Source: Chenopodium formosanum (lineage: Eukaryota > Streptophyta > Magnoliopsida > Caryophyllales > Amaranthaceae). From it: a DNA stretch of 64,000 nucleotides. Location of the stretch: contig CM044879.1 of assembly GCA_024500155.1 (NCBI GenBank), forward strand, positions 9,119,572 to 9,183,571, read 5' to 3'. A model generated the notes under the pieces. It saw nothing but the letters and a program-made list of their open reading frames with translations, made no database searches and was not told the origin of the DNA. A program made the position numbers and the translations under genes. Shown here piece after piece: positions 33,671 through 44,645 of this stretch (position 1 is the first letter of the stretch; each line of letters starts with the position of its first letter).

Positions 33671-33862
33671 TCATTGAATTATTGATTTCTCTTTATTATG
33701 TGAGTAATAAATATTATAAATAGGCCACTAATTTAGTGAAGGAGGGAGTAGTAATTTATCCATTTTCTTATAGTATTATACTGTCCAAACATTACTTATA
33801 AGTTATAAATATCTAAAACGTAGAGAAACATTATTCAAAAAAGTTCAATTATTCGTACTTTT

Positions 33863-34155
33863 AGGCCATGTTCATTTCACCTTATTTTTGCTGAAATGAA
33901 ATTATATTTACTAATTTAAATTGGTTTAGCTAAACAAATTTTTTTTTAGTGAACTGAAATTATTGTTATTGAATTGATATCATTTTAAAAGATTTTTTAA
34001 ATTATATTTCTTCTTTAAATTTACTGAATCTTACTAAACAAAATTATTTTTACTGAACTGAAATTAATTTTACTGAATTGAAATTATTTTTAGTGATCTT
34101 AATTTATTTTTACATAATATTACTTTTTTAAGCTATATGGTGAAGTGAACAGTCC
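33863..34155. mobile_element. Degenerate hAT-like MITE with TTACTGAA/TTGAA repeats
   Basis: The ends aggccatgttca and tgaacagtcctt are inverse-related to the aGGGCCTGTT family at 56121 and 57298. The interior is rich in tactgaa units. Boundaries are approximate. Confidence 0.5.
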
Positions 34156-34389
34156 TTAACCGGATAAGAGTGAAAATAAATATTTTTAGCAGCATAATCG
34201 TCTCAACACTATTTATAAGAAGTGTAGTCATACTTTCAATAAAAATTCTAAAATGTCATTCTTCAAAAAAGGCACCACAATATATATGATGACGTGGCGA
34301 TATCTAATTGGCCTGTATTTAGTATTTTGATTTTCATTTTGAATTTTTTTAATGTCTATAATGTATTAAATTTGTGTTTATATTATGTA

Positions 34390-34895
34390 CTTCCTCCGTT
34401 TTCTTTTATTTGCAACACTTCCCTAAAAAGGAAATGTCACAATACTTGCAACATACTATAAAAGGAAAGTCACTTTAAGGAAACAATAACTTTTGTATAC
34501 ATCCGGTGTACACTAATTTACTGTACATCGGGGGTCACTTTTTATCAAATTTAGGGTCACTTTTACAATTTTTTGGGTAACTTTTATCAATAAAGTATAA
34601 ATACTTAGTAACATTTATTTATGTTAGGGTAACATTTATCCATATTAGGGTAACTTTTGCTTATTTTAGGGGTAACTTTATAACGGATGTACAATATTTA
34701 TTGTACATCCGATTTATTTAAAAGTTTGTGTTAAGGAAAAACTATACTATATCCCTTATTTAAAGCACATGGCCCACTAAATTACACTCCTAACAATCAC
34801 TCATCCTATTTTAAAGTTTATTATATCATGTAAACCCCACCTTTTTTAATTACCGCGCTAAAGGGTGTGTTGCATCTAAAAGAAAACAGAGGAAG
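34390..34895. mobile_element. Stowaway MITE carrying a nested insertion
   Basis: The ends CTTCCTCCGTTTTC...GAAAACAGAGGAAG are flanked by TA. The sequence outside 34484-34730 aligns with the Stowaway at 31985-32233. Confidence 0.82.
34484..34730. mobile_element. 247-bp Mutator-type MITE with exact 9-bp duplication
   Basis: It is flanked by ttaaggaaa at 34475-34483 and 34731-34739, and absent from the sister Stowaway at 31985. Ends CAATAACTTTTGTATACATC / inverse. The interior repeats a gggtaactttt motif. Confidence 0.88.
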
Positions 34896-34932
34896 TATTA
34901 TTTTTAATACATGTATTTTATTTTTTTTTTTG

Positions 34933-35645
34933 CAAATACGGGTTGTTAAAAATCGCCCTCAAATATCTAACTAACGCACGCAAAATAAAATAAAATTACG
35001 TATTTAACCTAATAATAACGATTAGAAAAATAATGAATTTTACTACAATTTCACACTTTTACTATACACAAAACTTTAAATTTATACCGTTCTCTTTAGT
35101 GGTCAACGGCCACTAACGCTCACCGAACAACCACCCCAACGCTCATCGGTACGTCGCGATAAATTTTTTTAAAAAATTTGAAACCCATGAAACACCTAGT
35201 TTTTTAGAATACCCTAGGCTAAAATGCGTAGTTTTTTAGAATACCCTTGGCTGAAACGCCTAGTTTTTTCGAAACATCCTAGGCTATTTGAAAAAACTAG
35301 GCGTTTCAGCCTAGGGTATTCTAAAAAAACTAAGCGTTTCACCTCAAACGCCCAGATTTTTCATACAATCACACGGTTATTCACATGAACTAGGCGTTTG
35401 AGCCTAGGACGTGCGAAAAATCTAGGCGTTTGCCGCGAATTCAGAAAATAAAAAAAATATTTTCTTCGTCGGCGACCATGAGTTGGTGGTTAAAAGAGGA
35501 AGAGGAAGTGGTGGTGGTGGGTAGTATGAAGAGGGGGGTAAATTGAGGAGGTAATTTTTTTGAATAAAAGGGTAAATTTGTAATTTTAGTTTATTTTGCG
35601 GGCGTTAGTTAGATATTCGAGGGCGACGTTTAGCTTTCCACCAAT
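34933..35645. mobile_element. Second nested MULE, about 70-bp inverted repeats
   Basis: gccctcaaatatctaactaa near 34964 is matched by inverse ttagttagatattcgagggc near 35605. The centre holds a strong hairpin (35231-35330) built of CTAGGCGTTT/AGCCTAGG blocks and a short GC-rich piece at 35450-35540. Confidence 0.65.
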
Positions 35646-35937
35646 TTTAAATTATAATTTTTTTTTATAATACCAATAAATTGTAAATTGAACACCGTAA
35701 ATTCACGCAGCAGTTGTAAAAATTCAATCAAAACCACATAATCCCTCCCCCAAGACACAACTCCATTAAAATATCATCAACTAAAAAAACCCTAGAAAAA
35801 AATTAAATGAATGATGAACCAAATCAAATCAACTTCCAGATCAAAACATCTGAAATCCTTGGAAAACCCCAAATAATAAAAAATAAAAAATTAAATAAAA
35901 AAAAAAAAAAAATTTGAACAAATATAAAGTGGAACTA

Positions 35938-36033
35938 CAATTTTAACAGTAGCTTTCTCTCTGGCTCGATAAACCTTTCCATGACTCCATGAGTACCTTC
36001 TCCAACCTTCTCAAGCTTGTCAAATGCATCCAT
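35938..36033 (-). pseudogene. Captured first-exon fragment of a B-type cyclin-dependent kinase
   Basis: On the minus strand ATG at 36033 opens MDAFDKLEKVGEGTHG, the N terminus and glycine-loop start of plant CDKB kinases. It is then broken by an 8-base insertion (within catggagtcatgga, a local repeat). After the insertion another frame gives KVYRAREKAT and ends near 35938 with KIV. A few bases of 5' UTR-like sequence precede the ATG. No other exon was recognised. The position inside a TIR element marks it as a captured, non-functional fragment. It most resembles the CDKB2 subgroup; that is my judgement from memory of the family. Confidence 0.78.
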
Positions 36034-36560
36034 ATATGGCGGACAATGCTATCTTCTTCTTCTTCTCCCCCCTATAGTTGCTTCCATTCTTTAAAAAATT
36101 AAAATAATTGAAAATTGTATACCAATTAGATTCGAAAACCCAATAAAAAACCGATCTTTATTGGACGACTTGTTGATTGGAATTTCAGTTTGAGTTCCGA
36201 CTACATTATGCAAGATTTTGGGGTGGTTAATTAAGATCCTCATTTACGATGATGAACGGACGAAACGATAATAAACAATGATGAATATTTGATTTTTTAA
36301 AATTTTAATTACTCGTATAATTTAAATTTCGAAAATGATTTTAAAAAATAAAAATAGATTTTCAATTACTATAATTATGTATTTTCTACAAATATACATG
36401 TATTTACAATTATAAATACATTATAGACATTTTAGCCTTTTAAAATAAATGAAAATTTGACTAACCATAACATATCACATCAGCATGTTATGGTGTCATT
36501 TTTTGAAAAATGACATAGTAGAAACATCCTACTTTCAAAGGGGTAATTGTATATAAATAA

Positions 36561-37587
36561 ATTGTTTTTAGGGACATAATATGTAGGAATAAAGGGATTG
36601 TAGTTTCTATTTCACCTTAAGAAAATAAGATTGAAGTGTCACTAGAGATAATTCTTATTCCAACTCAATAACCCAACACAACTCAACTCGAATCACACAC
36701 GAACATATTAAAACCAAACTTCACCCGACATGACCAGACTTCCACCCGACTTGACCCATTTAACATTTGTTGCAACCATATTAAGTTGATACACTATCTA
36801 ACAAAGTTACTTAATTTCACAAGGTTTGAAATCTAAGCCGAATCCGCCATGTTGAACCAGTCAAATTGACAGGTCTAAGTAGCACAAATAGTCAACATAG
36901 AGGAACTAAAAATGTTTAGGAAAATGGTTATTGACCTGATGTTCCTATATTTTTGAACCTTCCTCGCTTCAGTGTGTGGTTACTATAGGCGTGGGTGCCT
37001 TGTATTGTACAAATATTTTCAGAAAGAACGTAATATACAAATGTAAAAAATATACATTTGTAGTGAAAAAGAACATACTGTTAAAATGTAATGAACATAT
37101 ACCTAAATTAAAAAGAACATATTTGTCCATGTTTTTTTTTATTGTCAATATAATGTATTTTTATTTGTGATATAATATTTCTTGCTTATTATGACGTGTT
37201 CTTTAAATTTTATCTTAAAAATTATGGTGCATTATATAAATATAACGTTTATTACATAATATTATGATGTTTTTTACTAATATTACGGATGTTCTTTAAG
37301 ATATAAAAATAAAACTAAAATTGGATGTTATTTACAAAACATGTTCTTTACAAACAGTCAAATGTTCCCTCCACGTTCTTTCTACTCGTTAAAGATCCGT
37401 GTTTCATTTCTCCACTGTCTTTTAATTTTTCAAATTTTAGTGATCCAATCCTACCCTTTTTTTTTTGACGGGCCAATCCTTGTTTGTTGACCTCATTTTT
37501 CATTCTAATTTTCCTTTTCTTTTTCTGTATTTTTTATTTTAAAAAAAGTTTTATAAATATTTTTTTGGATCAATCATACCCCATTTA
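36561..37587. other. AT-rich intergenic sequence
   Basis: No open frame with family resemblance, no RNA gene and no clear element ends. A 64-codon Lys/Phe-rich open stretch at 36976-37170 is compositional. Confidence 0.6.
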
Positions 37588-37809
37588 CACTAGTAGAAAA
37601 ATTGTAAAATGCACCGCTAATTGGCCATCGGTTTTTGAAAACCGGTGGCTTAATTAATAGGCGGGATGAGCCAAACCGGTTTTGCCACCGGTTCAAACCA
37701 AACCCGTGGCAATAATTAAAAGGCCACCGGTTTTGAACCAGTGGCAATATCCAATTAAATAAAAAAAAATAAAAAATGCGTCCCATATAAAAACCCCAAA
37801 CCCAAACCC

Positions 37810-38100
37810 TACTCCCTCATTCTCTCTCTCCTCTCCTCTCCTTTTCTTCTCTTTCCTGCGCCGTCGTTCTCTTTCTTTCATTTTCATTCTCTCTCTCCTC
37901 TCCTCTCCTCTCCTCTCCTCTTCTTCTCTTTCTTTCATTTTCATTCTCTTTTACCTGCGCCGTCGTCCGGTCGTCCCTCTCCTTCTCTTTCTTTCATTTC
38001 GATCTCCTTCTCGATCTCCTTCGATCTCCTTCTCGATCTCCTTCTCGTCTCCTTCTCGATCTCCTTCTCGTCTCCTTCTCGTCTCCTTCTCGTCATTTCA
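37810..38100 (+). repeat. Homopyrimidine CT tract inside CACTA
   Basis: Runs of TCTCC and TTCTTCTCTTTC units, then repeats of cgatctccttct. It looks like a captured 5' UTR expanded by slippage. The Arg/Glu/Lys-rich minus-strand frames are artefacts. Confidence 0.8.
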
Positions 38101-38409
38101 ACCACCACCGCAACAACAACAACGAAGACATGCATGCTCGAGGTTAGGTTTAATTTTGTGTGTAATTAATCGATTTTTGGATTTTGTTGGGTTTAATTAA
38201 TTGTTAATTAGTCGATTTTGGATTTTTTGAGTGTTTTCATCGATTTTAATTGATTTTAATCGATTTTAAGTCGATCTCCTTCTAAGTTCTATTTGATTTT
38301 TATTCTGTTTTTTTTTTCCGATTTTGAGCTCGGGTTTTTACTAATTTCAAGGAATTTTGTTTATTTTTTTCTGGGTTTGTTTTTTCTTTTTTTTTCGGGT
38401 TATTTTTTC

Positions 38410-38560
38410 TGAGATGGGTGTTCGGGTGAAGGTGGGTCTGGTGGGTGAAGGTGGGTGAAGGTGGGTGTTCGGGTGAAGGTTAAGGTGGTGCGGATGGTGG
38501 GTGAAGGTGGGTGTTCGGGTGAAGGTTAAGGTGGTGCGGATGGTGGGTTAAGGTGGTGGG
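38410..38560 (+). repeat. 46-bp G-rich minisatellite inside CACTA
   Basis: gtgggtgttcgggtgaaggt is repeated at 38461 and 38507 with a 46-bp period, preceded by a related partial unit. Confidence 0.8.
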
Positions 38561-39316
38561 ATTTAATTTTATTTTTGTTTAATTTTTTTTCCTGGGTTTT
38601 TGTTTAATTTCTGGGTTTTTGTTTTTGTTTATGTGGGATGCAGTGTTTTGGTTATTTTTTTTTTCACAGCTTATTTTAATCGATTTATTTTTTTGTTTTA
38701 ATTGATGCAGGTATATTGCTCAAGATCTTAAATCGAAGAACCAAGATGCAAGAATAGTGAATTAGATGTTGTATGGGGTTTTTTAGACTTTAGTGTTGTA
38801 ATTATATTTTAATTTAATATTGGAATTTTAGTTTGTAAATCTGATTATCTTAGTTATTTGGAACTGTTTTATGAGAAATTTATTTGTAGTTATTATATAC
38901 TGGTTATTGATGAATATATGTGTGTTTCATGTATATTATTCTTATATATATGTTTCTGCAACATTTTAAGTGAAAAAAATGAAAAGAATTTTTTTTTTTG
39001 TTTTTTTAGGGTATTATTGCCACCGGTTAACCGGTGGCAATAGTTGTTAATACAAAAAAAAAAATTGCGGGAACGACTATTGCCACCGGTTAACCGGTGG
39101 CAATACTTGATTTTGCCACCGGTTTTGAACCGGTGGCCTTTTCAACCGAGTATTGCCACCCCCCAAATGACCACCAGTTCAAAACCGGTGGCATAGGGGG
39201 GTTTTGGACCGGTGGCCAATTGATATTTTCGCCTAGTGTTATTTTTGAGCAATTTTTTTTTTTTGAATTTTTACCAACATCAACTTAAACCTACTTTCTT
39301 CTTTATTTATTAATTA

Positions 39317-39600
39317 CTAGATTAGTATCCGTACATTGCACATTGATGAGAAGTAATTTTTTTTCATAATTTATATTATACGGAGTATGATATAAGTAAC
39401 TTTTCGTGTCCTATAAAATATTATGCATTATCACTATTATTGTATTCGTCAAAAATGTGATTCTTTTTTAAAAAAATAAAATAAAATTAGTCATAATGAC
39501 ATCATACATTAAATAGGCATGAAAATTTTGAAGGAGGAAGCGACACAAAGGATAGGGAGGGGGTTACTGATGTTAGTAGAGTTTTATTTTAGTATTAGTT
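39317..39600 (-). mobile_element. Degenerate Helitron fragment
   Basis: The minus-strand 3' end tgcaatgtacgg...CTAG at 39317-39320 is preceded by A. The right end resembles the aatactaaaataaaact start of related copies, but no exact TC was seen. Confidence 0.5.
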
Positions 39601-39630
39601 AAATAAATTTATCTATATCCATACTTTACA

Positions 39631-39838
39631 CTTCCCTTCCTCTACAAATTTTGTAACAAATTACCATTTAAGGAAGTTTCACAAATATCGCAAAAAATTT
39701 TCTATTTATACATGTTTTTCCTTTTTTTTTCTTTCTCATAATCACGTGGATTCCTATTTTTATTCCTCTCTATCTCTCTCTTCTTCTTAAATATTCATAT
39801 CCCTTCCTCATGTTGCAAAATTGGAGGAATTAAGGAAG
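39631..39838. mobile_element. Degenerate Stowaway-like MITE
   Basis: cttcccttcctctacaaatt at the left is matched inversely by aaaattggaggaattaagga at the right. The ends are diverged. Confidence 0.5.
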
Positions 39839-40091
39839 TATTAAACTAATCACCATAAATATGACACTTGACACAATTTTATGAAAATTTATCCCTAGAA
39901 CATGTTAAATTTTAAGGAATTTCTATTAAAAAATCTCAAATTCATTTAACTAATAAAAGCCCTTGTGGCTCTTTAAGAGCCAAAAAAAAAAAAAAAATTA
40001 TTATATATACAATAATTTTAAGGATAATAAATAAAAAATTTCTAATTAAAAAAAATTGTTACATGAATGGATTTATTTCAATTCACTGTTA

Positions 40092-40512
40092 TCAATAACT
40101 TAATTCTAAAACAGACACTGGGAGTGACACGTGTCACATCCTGACGCTGTTTTTTTCCTCCAAAATTCCCTTCAATTCCCTTTTTAACCTTTTTTTTTGT
40201 GAAGATATAATAAAACTACGATAATATCATTCTAGATCTCTTATATTATCTTTATGACAATATATTTCTTTTTATTTGGTGTTCATAATTTTTCTATACA
40301 CATTTACCTAAAATATTATTCTAATTTTTTTTAATTATCTGATAAACAGAGTAATATTAGAATTTTCCAAAAAATAATACTCTTTAATAAAATTAATTCG
40401 TATTATTAATATTAAAGAAATTAGTTTAATGCGTTGTCACTTTTATTAGTTTGATATATTTTTGTAAGGAAAAAATAGTAGACTTACGGTACATAGCACG
40501 GGGCCTAAGTTA
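40092..40512 (+). mobile_element. Non-autonomous Helitron, plus strand
   Basis: It begins TCAATAACTTAATTCTAAAAC after A and contains gacacgtgtcac. It ends near cggtacatagcacggggcct, which resembles the terminal hairpin of the family. The final CTRR is mutated, so the right boundary is approximate. Confidence 0.55.
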
Positions 40513-40789
40513 GCTATTAATAAATTTTACTATCATAAATCTGTGCATTATATGCTGGAATCAAACCTAGTTTTTAATAAACCAAATCCAAAAATTATAT
40601 TATTGTTATTAATTGCCAGATTTGTTCATAAATTTAATTTAACTCGTAAAGAAATACTCTCTTCAAACTATATTAGTTTTGACATTTATCACGACATATA
40701 GTTTTAGTTAATAGTTTGTTTGGTTATAAATTGTTATTTTATTGTAATATTGACTTGAAAAGTGATAGTTGAGAATCATTTTATCTAAG

Positions 40790-41515
40790 AACTTTTTGTG
40801 AAAAAGTACCTTATACATTACAATTTTTGTGAAAAACTACCTTGTTAATTAAATGTTGTAAGAAACTACCTTATGAAACTTAGATAATATAAAAAAACTT
40901 CCTTATAAATCACTAAGGGAGCATTTGGTTTGCGGAATATAGATATGAGGTTTGGGTTTAAAATGACTAAAACCTAGCTATATCATATGTTTGGTTGTCA
41001 AAAGTACGAATTTGAAACCCATACCTCAAACCCATAAGGTATGGGGTTTGAAAACCTTGGGGGGAGTTGGGTTTGGCTCATTCCTTTCCTATAGGTATCA
41101 AATACATGACATTAAGGGGATGAGATTCTATTCCAAAATCTAGCCAAACACATGATATTAAGTATCAAATTCCAACCAAATACCAGCATAACCCCATTCC
41201 TAATTCTAAACCCATACCACTATGTGAACCAAACACTCCCTAAATGTTATAAGAAGCTACCTTTTGACGGATTATTACATTAAAATAACAGGCGTTTAAT
41301 GACCCATTTTCTATCATTTTTTCTCCTTTTCCCACCCGGCCAATTCCTCCATAGTTCCCATATAACCCTGAATTCTACCTCTCTTTCATTGTTAAATCAA
41401 ACACATGGTAGCAACTTACAACATTTATTTTTATAAGGTAGTTTCTTACAACAATTTTTTATAAGGTAGATTTTCACAAAATTTAAAGTATATAAGGCAA
41501 TTTTTCACAAAAATT
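40790..41515. mobile_element. MULE-like element with PIF/Harbinger MITE inside
   Basis: Left tttttgtgaaaaagtacctt and accttatgaaact blocks are matched inversely at 41400-41515 (ataaggcaatttttcacaaa). A target duplication was not resolved. Confidence 0.6.
40917..41240. mobile_element. PIF/Harbinger (Tourist) MITE
   Basis: TIRs GGGAGCATTTGGTT...AACCAAACACTCCC flanked by TAA on both sides; 324 bp. Confidence 0.88.
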
Positions 41516-41565
41516 TATTTATTTAAATGTAAATGTGGGAGGAAAGGGTAGATTAATTTATTTAA

Positions 41566-42734
41566 GGAAATTTTGTCAGAAACCACCCGTTTAAAACACT
41601 TTTTTGTCAAAAACCACACGAAAAAAAATTTGTTGTCTAGAACCACCCAATTTTAAAATTTAGTTGCCAAACGCCACATGAGTTTATTTTCCGGCATTGA
41701 CCCAGAACTCCGGCGTTGACCCTACCCTCGTGCCTTGCACGTGACTTTAATGAACCCCTCCCTTATCTTTCTCCTCTTCCTTCTCTCTCCTCTCTGTTCT
41801 ATCTCTCTCCTCTCTCTGCAAGCTAACTCCATAGCCTGCATTGTTGTTGTCTAAGGTCTAAAATTAGCAAGACCTGCCAGCAGCCTGAATCCCCTTCCTC
41901 TGACTTCCCCTTTCCGGCCAACCTCCCCCTCTCCCCCTTCCCTTGTCTTTCTGGGTGTCGCGTCATCGTTCTTTGTTAGCGGCGTACGTACCTTCTAGGT
42001 TTTCAATAAGTCGAAGATTAAACATGCTCCTTGCCAAATTACTGGAATTACAATGTCGAAATTGTTGCAATTGGTGTCGAATTGATGTTTGTAGGCGGCG
42101 AATTGGTGAAATTTATGGTGTTGTTGGTGGGCGAAGTTGGCGGTGTGGATGTTGTGTATCGCAGCTGGTGCGATGTGTGTTGGAAGGTGTGGCTGGGTTG
42201 CTGCGGTGGGTTGCTGCAGTCGGTTGCTGCGATGTTAGGCTGATGTTTGGAGTTGTAGGAGATGCGGGTAGCAGGGTCTATGGGAGGCCTAGAAGTGAAA
42301 GTGGAACCTCCATGAACAATGTCTACCCCTGCTCTCATTTTTTTTTATTACTTTTGAGATTCTAATGAAGTGCTGGAGTTATTGGTGGCGCCGGCGGTGG
42401 CAATAGTACTAGTAGCGGTAGAGGATGACTTGTGCAAGCTCCATTGTTGTTGACTAAGGTTGTTGCTTCTCAACAATGGTTTGTACTAAATTTTGACCTT
42501 AGTCAACAATAATGGAGCTTGTAGAGAGAGGAGGGAAAAGGAAGAGGAGAGAGATAGGGGAGGAGTTCATTAAAAGTGGGTCAACGCCGGAGTTCTAGGT
42601 CAATGCCGGAAAATATACTGTTGTGGTGTTTGGCAACTAATTTTTAACATTGGGTGGTTCTAGACAACAAAATTTTTTTCGGGTGGTTTTTGACAAAAAA
42701 GTGTTTTTAGCGGGTGGTTTCTGACAAAATTTCC
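41566..42734. mobile_element. MULE with exact 9-bp target duplication
   Basis: It is flanked by tttatttaa at 41557-41565 and 42735-42743. Inverted repeats of at least 170 bp start GGAAATTTTGTCAGAAACCA. The interior is GC-richer and has open frames on both strands without family resemblance. An inverted pair caagctccattgttgttgac / inverse at 42436-42525 could fold. The right 580 bp are copied at 62128. Confidence 0.9.
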
Positions 42735-42901
42735 TTTATTTAATTAGATTTGAAATAGAGTTGAACCCTCAATTTTTCATAGAGAAAAGAGACGTGTATT
42801 AATTATTGGTAGTGTCTTTTCAAAAGCATAAATTATGTAAAGGAAATTCAATCAGAATGTTCAAACTAATTATGAGATGAGATTTTATTTTATTATTATT
42901 A

Positions 42902-43742
42902 CTAGTTTAAGGTCCCGTGCAATGCACAATTTTACTTAATCAAATTATGAATTACAATGTTAATATAACATAAATATATTTATATATAAAAAAAAAATTA
43001 AAACAAATACTTGAATTTCTTTTCAAAAAAAAAAAATAACTTGAATTAATATTATATTGTTATCAAAAGTTATTGATTAATAAACATTAAAAAAAAAACA
43101 CTCAAATTTAATGGTTATACTGTTTATATGAGAATAAAATTTATGTTATTTATAACCCGTGCAATGTAATTATATACCCCGTATTTTCCTATTTTGCTGG
43201 CATGTTTTGACCGGCACAATATTTTATAGCATACTATAACCGGAAAAATGTTTTATACAAATTTAATTGACTTAACTTTTACGACAATTAATAATCAAGG
43301 TTTTTTAATTTTTGTTTTATATTTATGTTTATAGTTATTGAATTGTAGTGTTATAACTATAAATAAATCAAAAAATTTATAGTAAAAGCTAAAGTGTCTA
43401 ATCCTGGTTGGAGCAAAAAAAACTTTCAAGGAAAAAAATACATTGTAGAATGATACGAAGTACGGGATTAGTACATTATTCTAATTTAATATATTACCTT
43501 ATATGTTTGTTTATTATAGAAAAATACCTATTATAAAAATTATAAAAAATATGCATATAGAATACATTTCGAATATAATTGCCAAATTGAAAGTTAAATA
43601 TTATAGGTTATATAAATTGATATTAATGAAGATTTTGTACAAAAAGAAAAAATAAAAAGGGAAAGAAAAAAGTGGCGGGAAAATTTTTAATCAGAACATG
43701 ACAAGTGTCATGTCAGATTCGCCTTTAGTATTATGTAATTGA
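42902..43742 (-). mobile_element. Non-autonomous Helitron (841 bp)
   Basis: On the minus strand it starts TCAATTACATAATACTAAAGG and ends gtgcattgcacgggaccttaaaCTAG, between A and T. It carries gacaagtgtcat near its 5' end. A near-identical copy is at 62879-63717. Confidence 0.8.
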
Positions 43743-43756
43743 TTATTTTTTTTTTT

Positions 43757-43860
43757 GGTGTCTTAAGACACAGAGATAGGTGATGATAACAGATCTCAAG
43801 ATCTCTTGAAATCATAGAACAATTCTAACCAACTGAGTTATTCCTCACTCTCATATAAAA
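43757..43860 (-). other. tRNA-like SINE remnant
   Basis: On the minus strand taactcagttggttagaat matches a pol III A box in context, followed by gatttcaagagatcttgaga. B-box similarity is weak. Next to it on the right lies a run of about 44 T at 43938-43981. Confidence 0.35.
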
Positions 43861-43939
43861 ATTCATAAGATAGGAGAGTACATAGTAAACTTTTTTTGTG
43901 AGCTAATTAGGAAATACAGTAATACTATAGAGTACCTTT

Positions 43940-43984
<45 letters not shown>

Positions 43985-44070
43985 TGTCCCACCTTAACCA
44001 AATCACTTGTTAATGCGAAAATTTAAGTGATGATTTCATTAATTGTTATCCAGAAGTATAAATAATTATA

Positions 44071-44319
44071 CTCCCTTTGTTTCATAATTATCGCAACACT
44101 TTGATCGACACAAATGCCAATGCATAACTTTGACCATTAATATTTGTAATTATATATTATTAAGAAGTATAAGAGCTTGGTCTCATGAAAATACACCTAA
44201 AGACTAACATGGCAATATGTGTTTATTTTCTTAAATGTTGATATAATAAAGTAAAGGTAATGAAATTATATAAATAGTGTAAAAGTCAAAGTGTTACGAT
44301 TATTACGAAATGGATGGAG
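44071..44319. mobile_element. Stowaway MITE
   Basis: CTCCCTTTGTTTCATAATTA...GAAATGGATGGAG flanked by TA; 249 bp. Confidence 0.82.
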
Positions 44320-44645
44320 TAATATAGTTAATATTTGAAAATTATACATTGAAACGAGTTCAACAAATACCCACACGAGAACATTTTAATTTTAAATATT
44401 AAGCACGAATATTGATCAAAATGACACATATGAGCCAAATTAAAGTCAATTAAATAGGGACCTTGTTTGGTAATAAGCTGGTTAATATTGCTGATTTTAT
44501 CAACTTGGTGGTTTGACTGATGGTTATATTAGATGTTTTGACTAGTTGATGTAAATAGTTTGTTGTGTAAAAGTGTTTGGTAAATAAATGTTTATTGTTA
44601 GATGTTTCAATGAATCTAATACTGAAAAAACTAATGGTTCAAAAG

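Larger units (their letters stand above)
31492..33748. mobile_element. Stowaway-like MITE split by Helitron insertions
   Basis: The left half is ctccatctgtcacttattta at 31492-31511 (continuing to 31519), and the right half ends cactaatttagtgaaggagg gag at 33748. These are inverse matches and are flanked by TA (31490-31491 and 33749-33750). About 2.15 kb of Helitron DNA (31520-33670) separates the halves. Confidence 0.7.
34200..36560. mobile_element. MULE with captured gene fragment, multiply nested
   Basis: The left inverted repeat (34230-34380: catactttcaat, aaatgtcattcttcaaaaaa, aatgtctataatgtatt) matches 36400-36540 in inverse order. A Stowaway (with its own insertion) and a second MULE are nested within, and a cyclin-dependent kinase exon fragment lies near the right side. 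Exact ends and target duplication were not resolved. Confidence 0.6.
37588..39238. mobile_element. Non-autonomous CACTA (En/Spm-type) element
   Basis: The ends CACTAGTAGAAAAATTG and inverse cgaaaatatc...CCTAGTG are flanked by TTA on both sides (37585-37587, 39239-39241). Both subterminal regions are packed with CCACCGGTT/AACCGGTGG copies in both orientations, as expected for the transposase-binding repeats of this superfamily. The interior holds a homopyrimidine tract and a minisatellite. No transposase. Confidence 0.92.

Noticed and set aside
37693..38135. Arg/Glu-rich minus-strand proteins
   Set aside because: Translation of the homopyrimidine tract inside the CACTA element.
41943..42365. 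140-residue Cys/Arg-rich protein in the MULE
   Set aside because: No family resemblance; the copy at 62115 has a different upstream part and frames on both strands are equally open.
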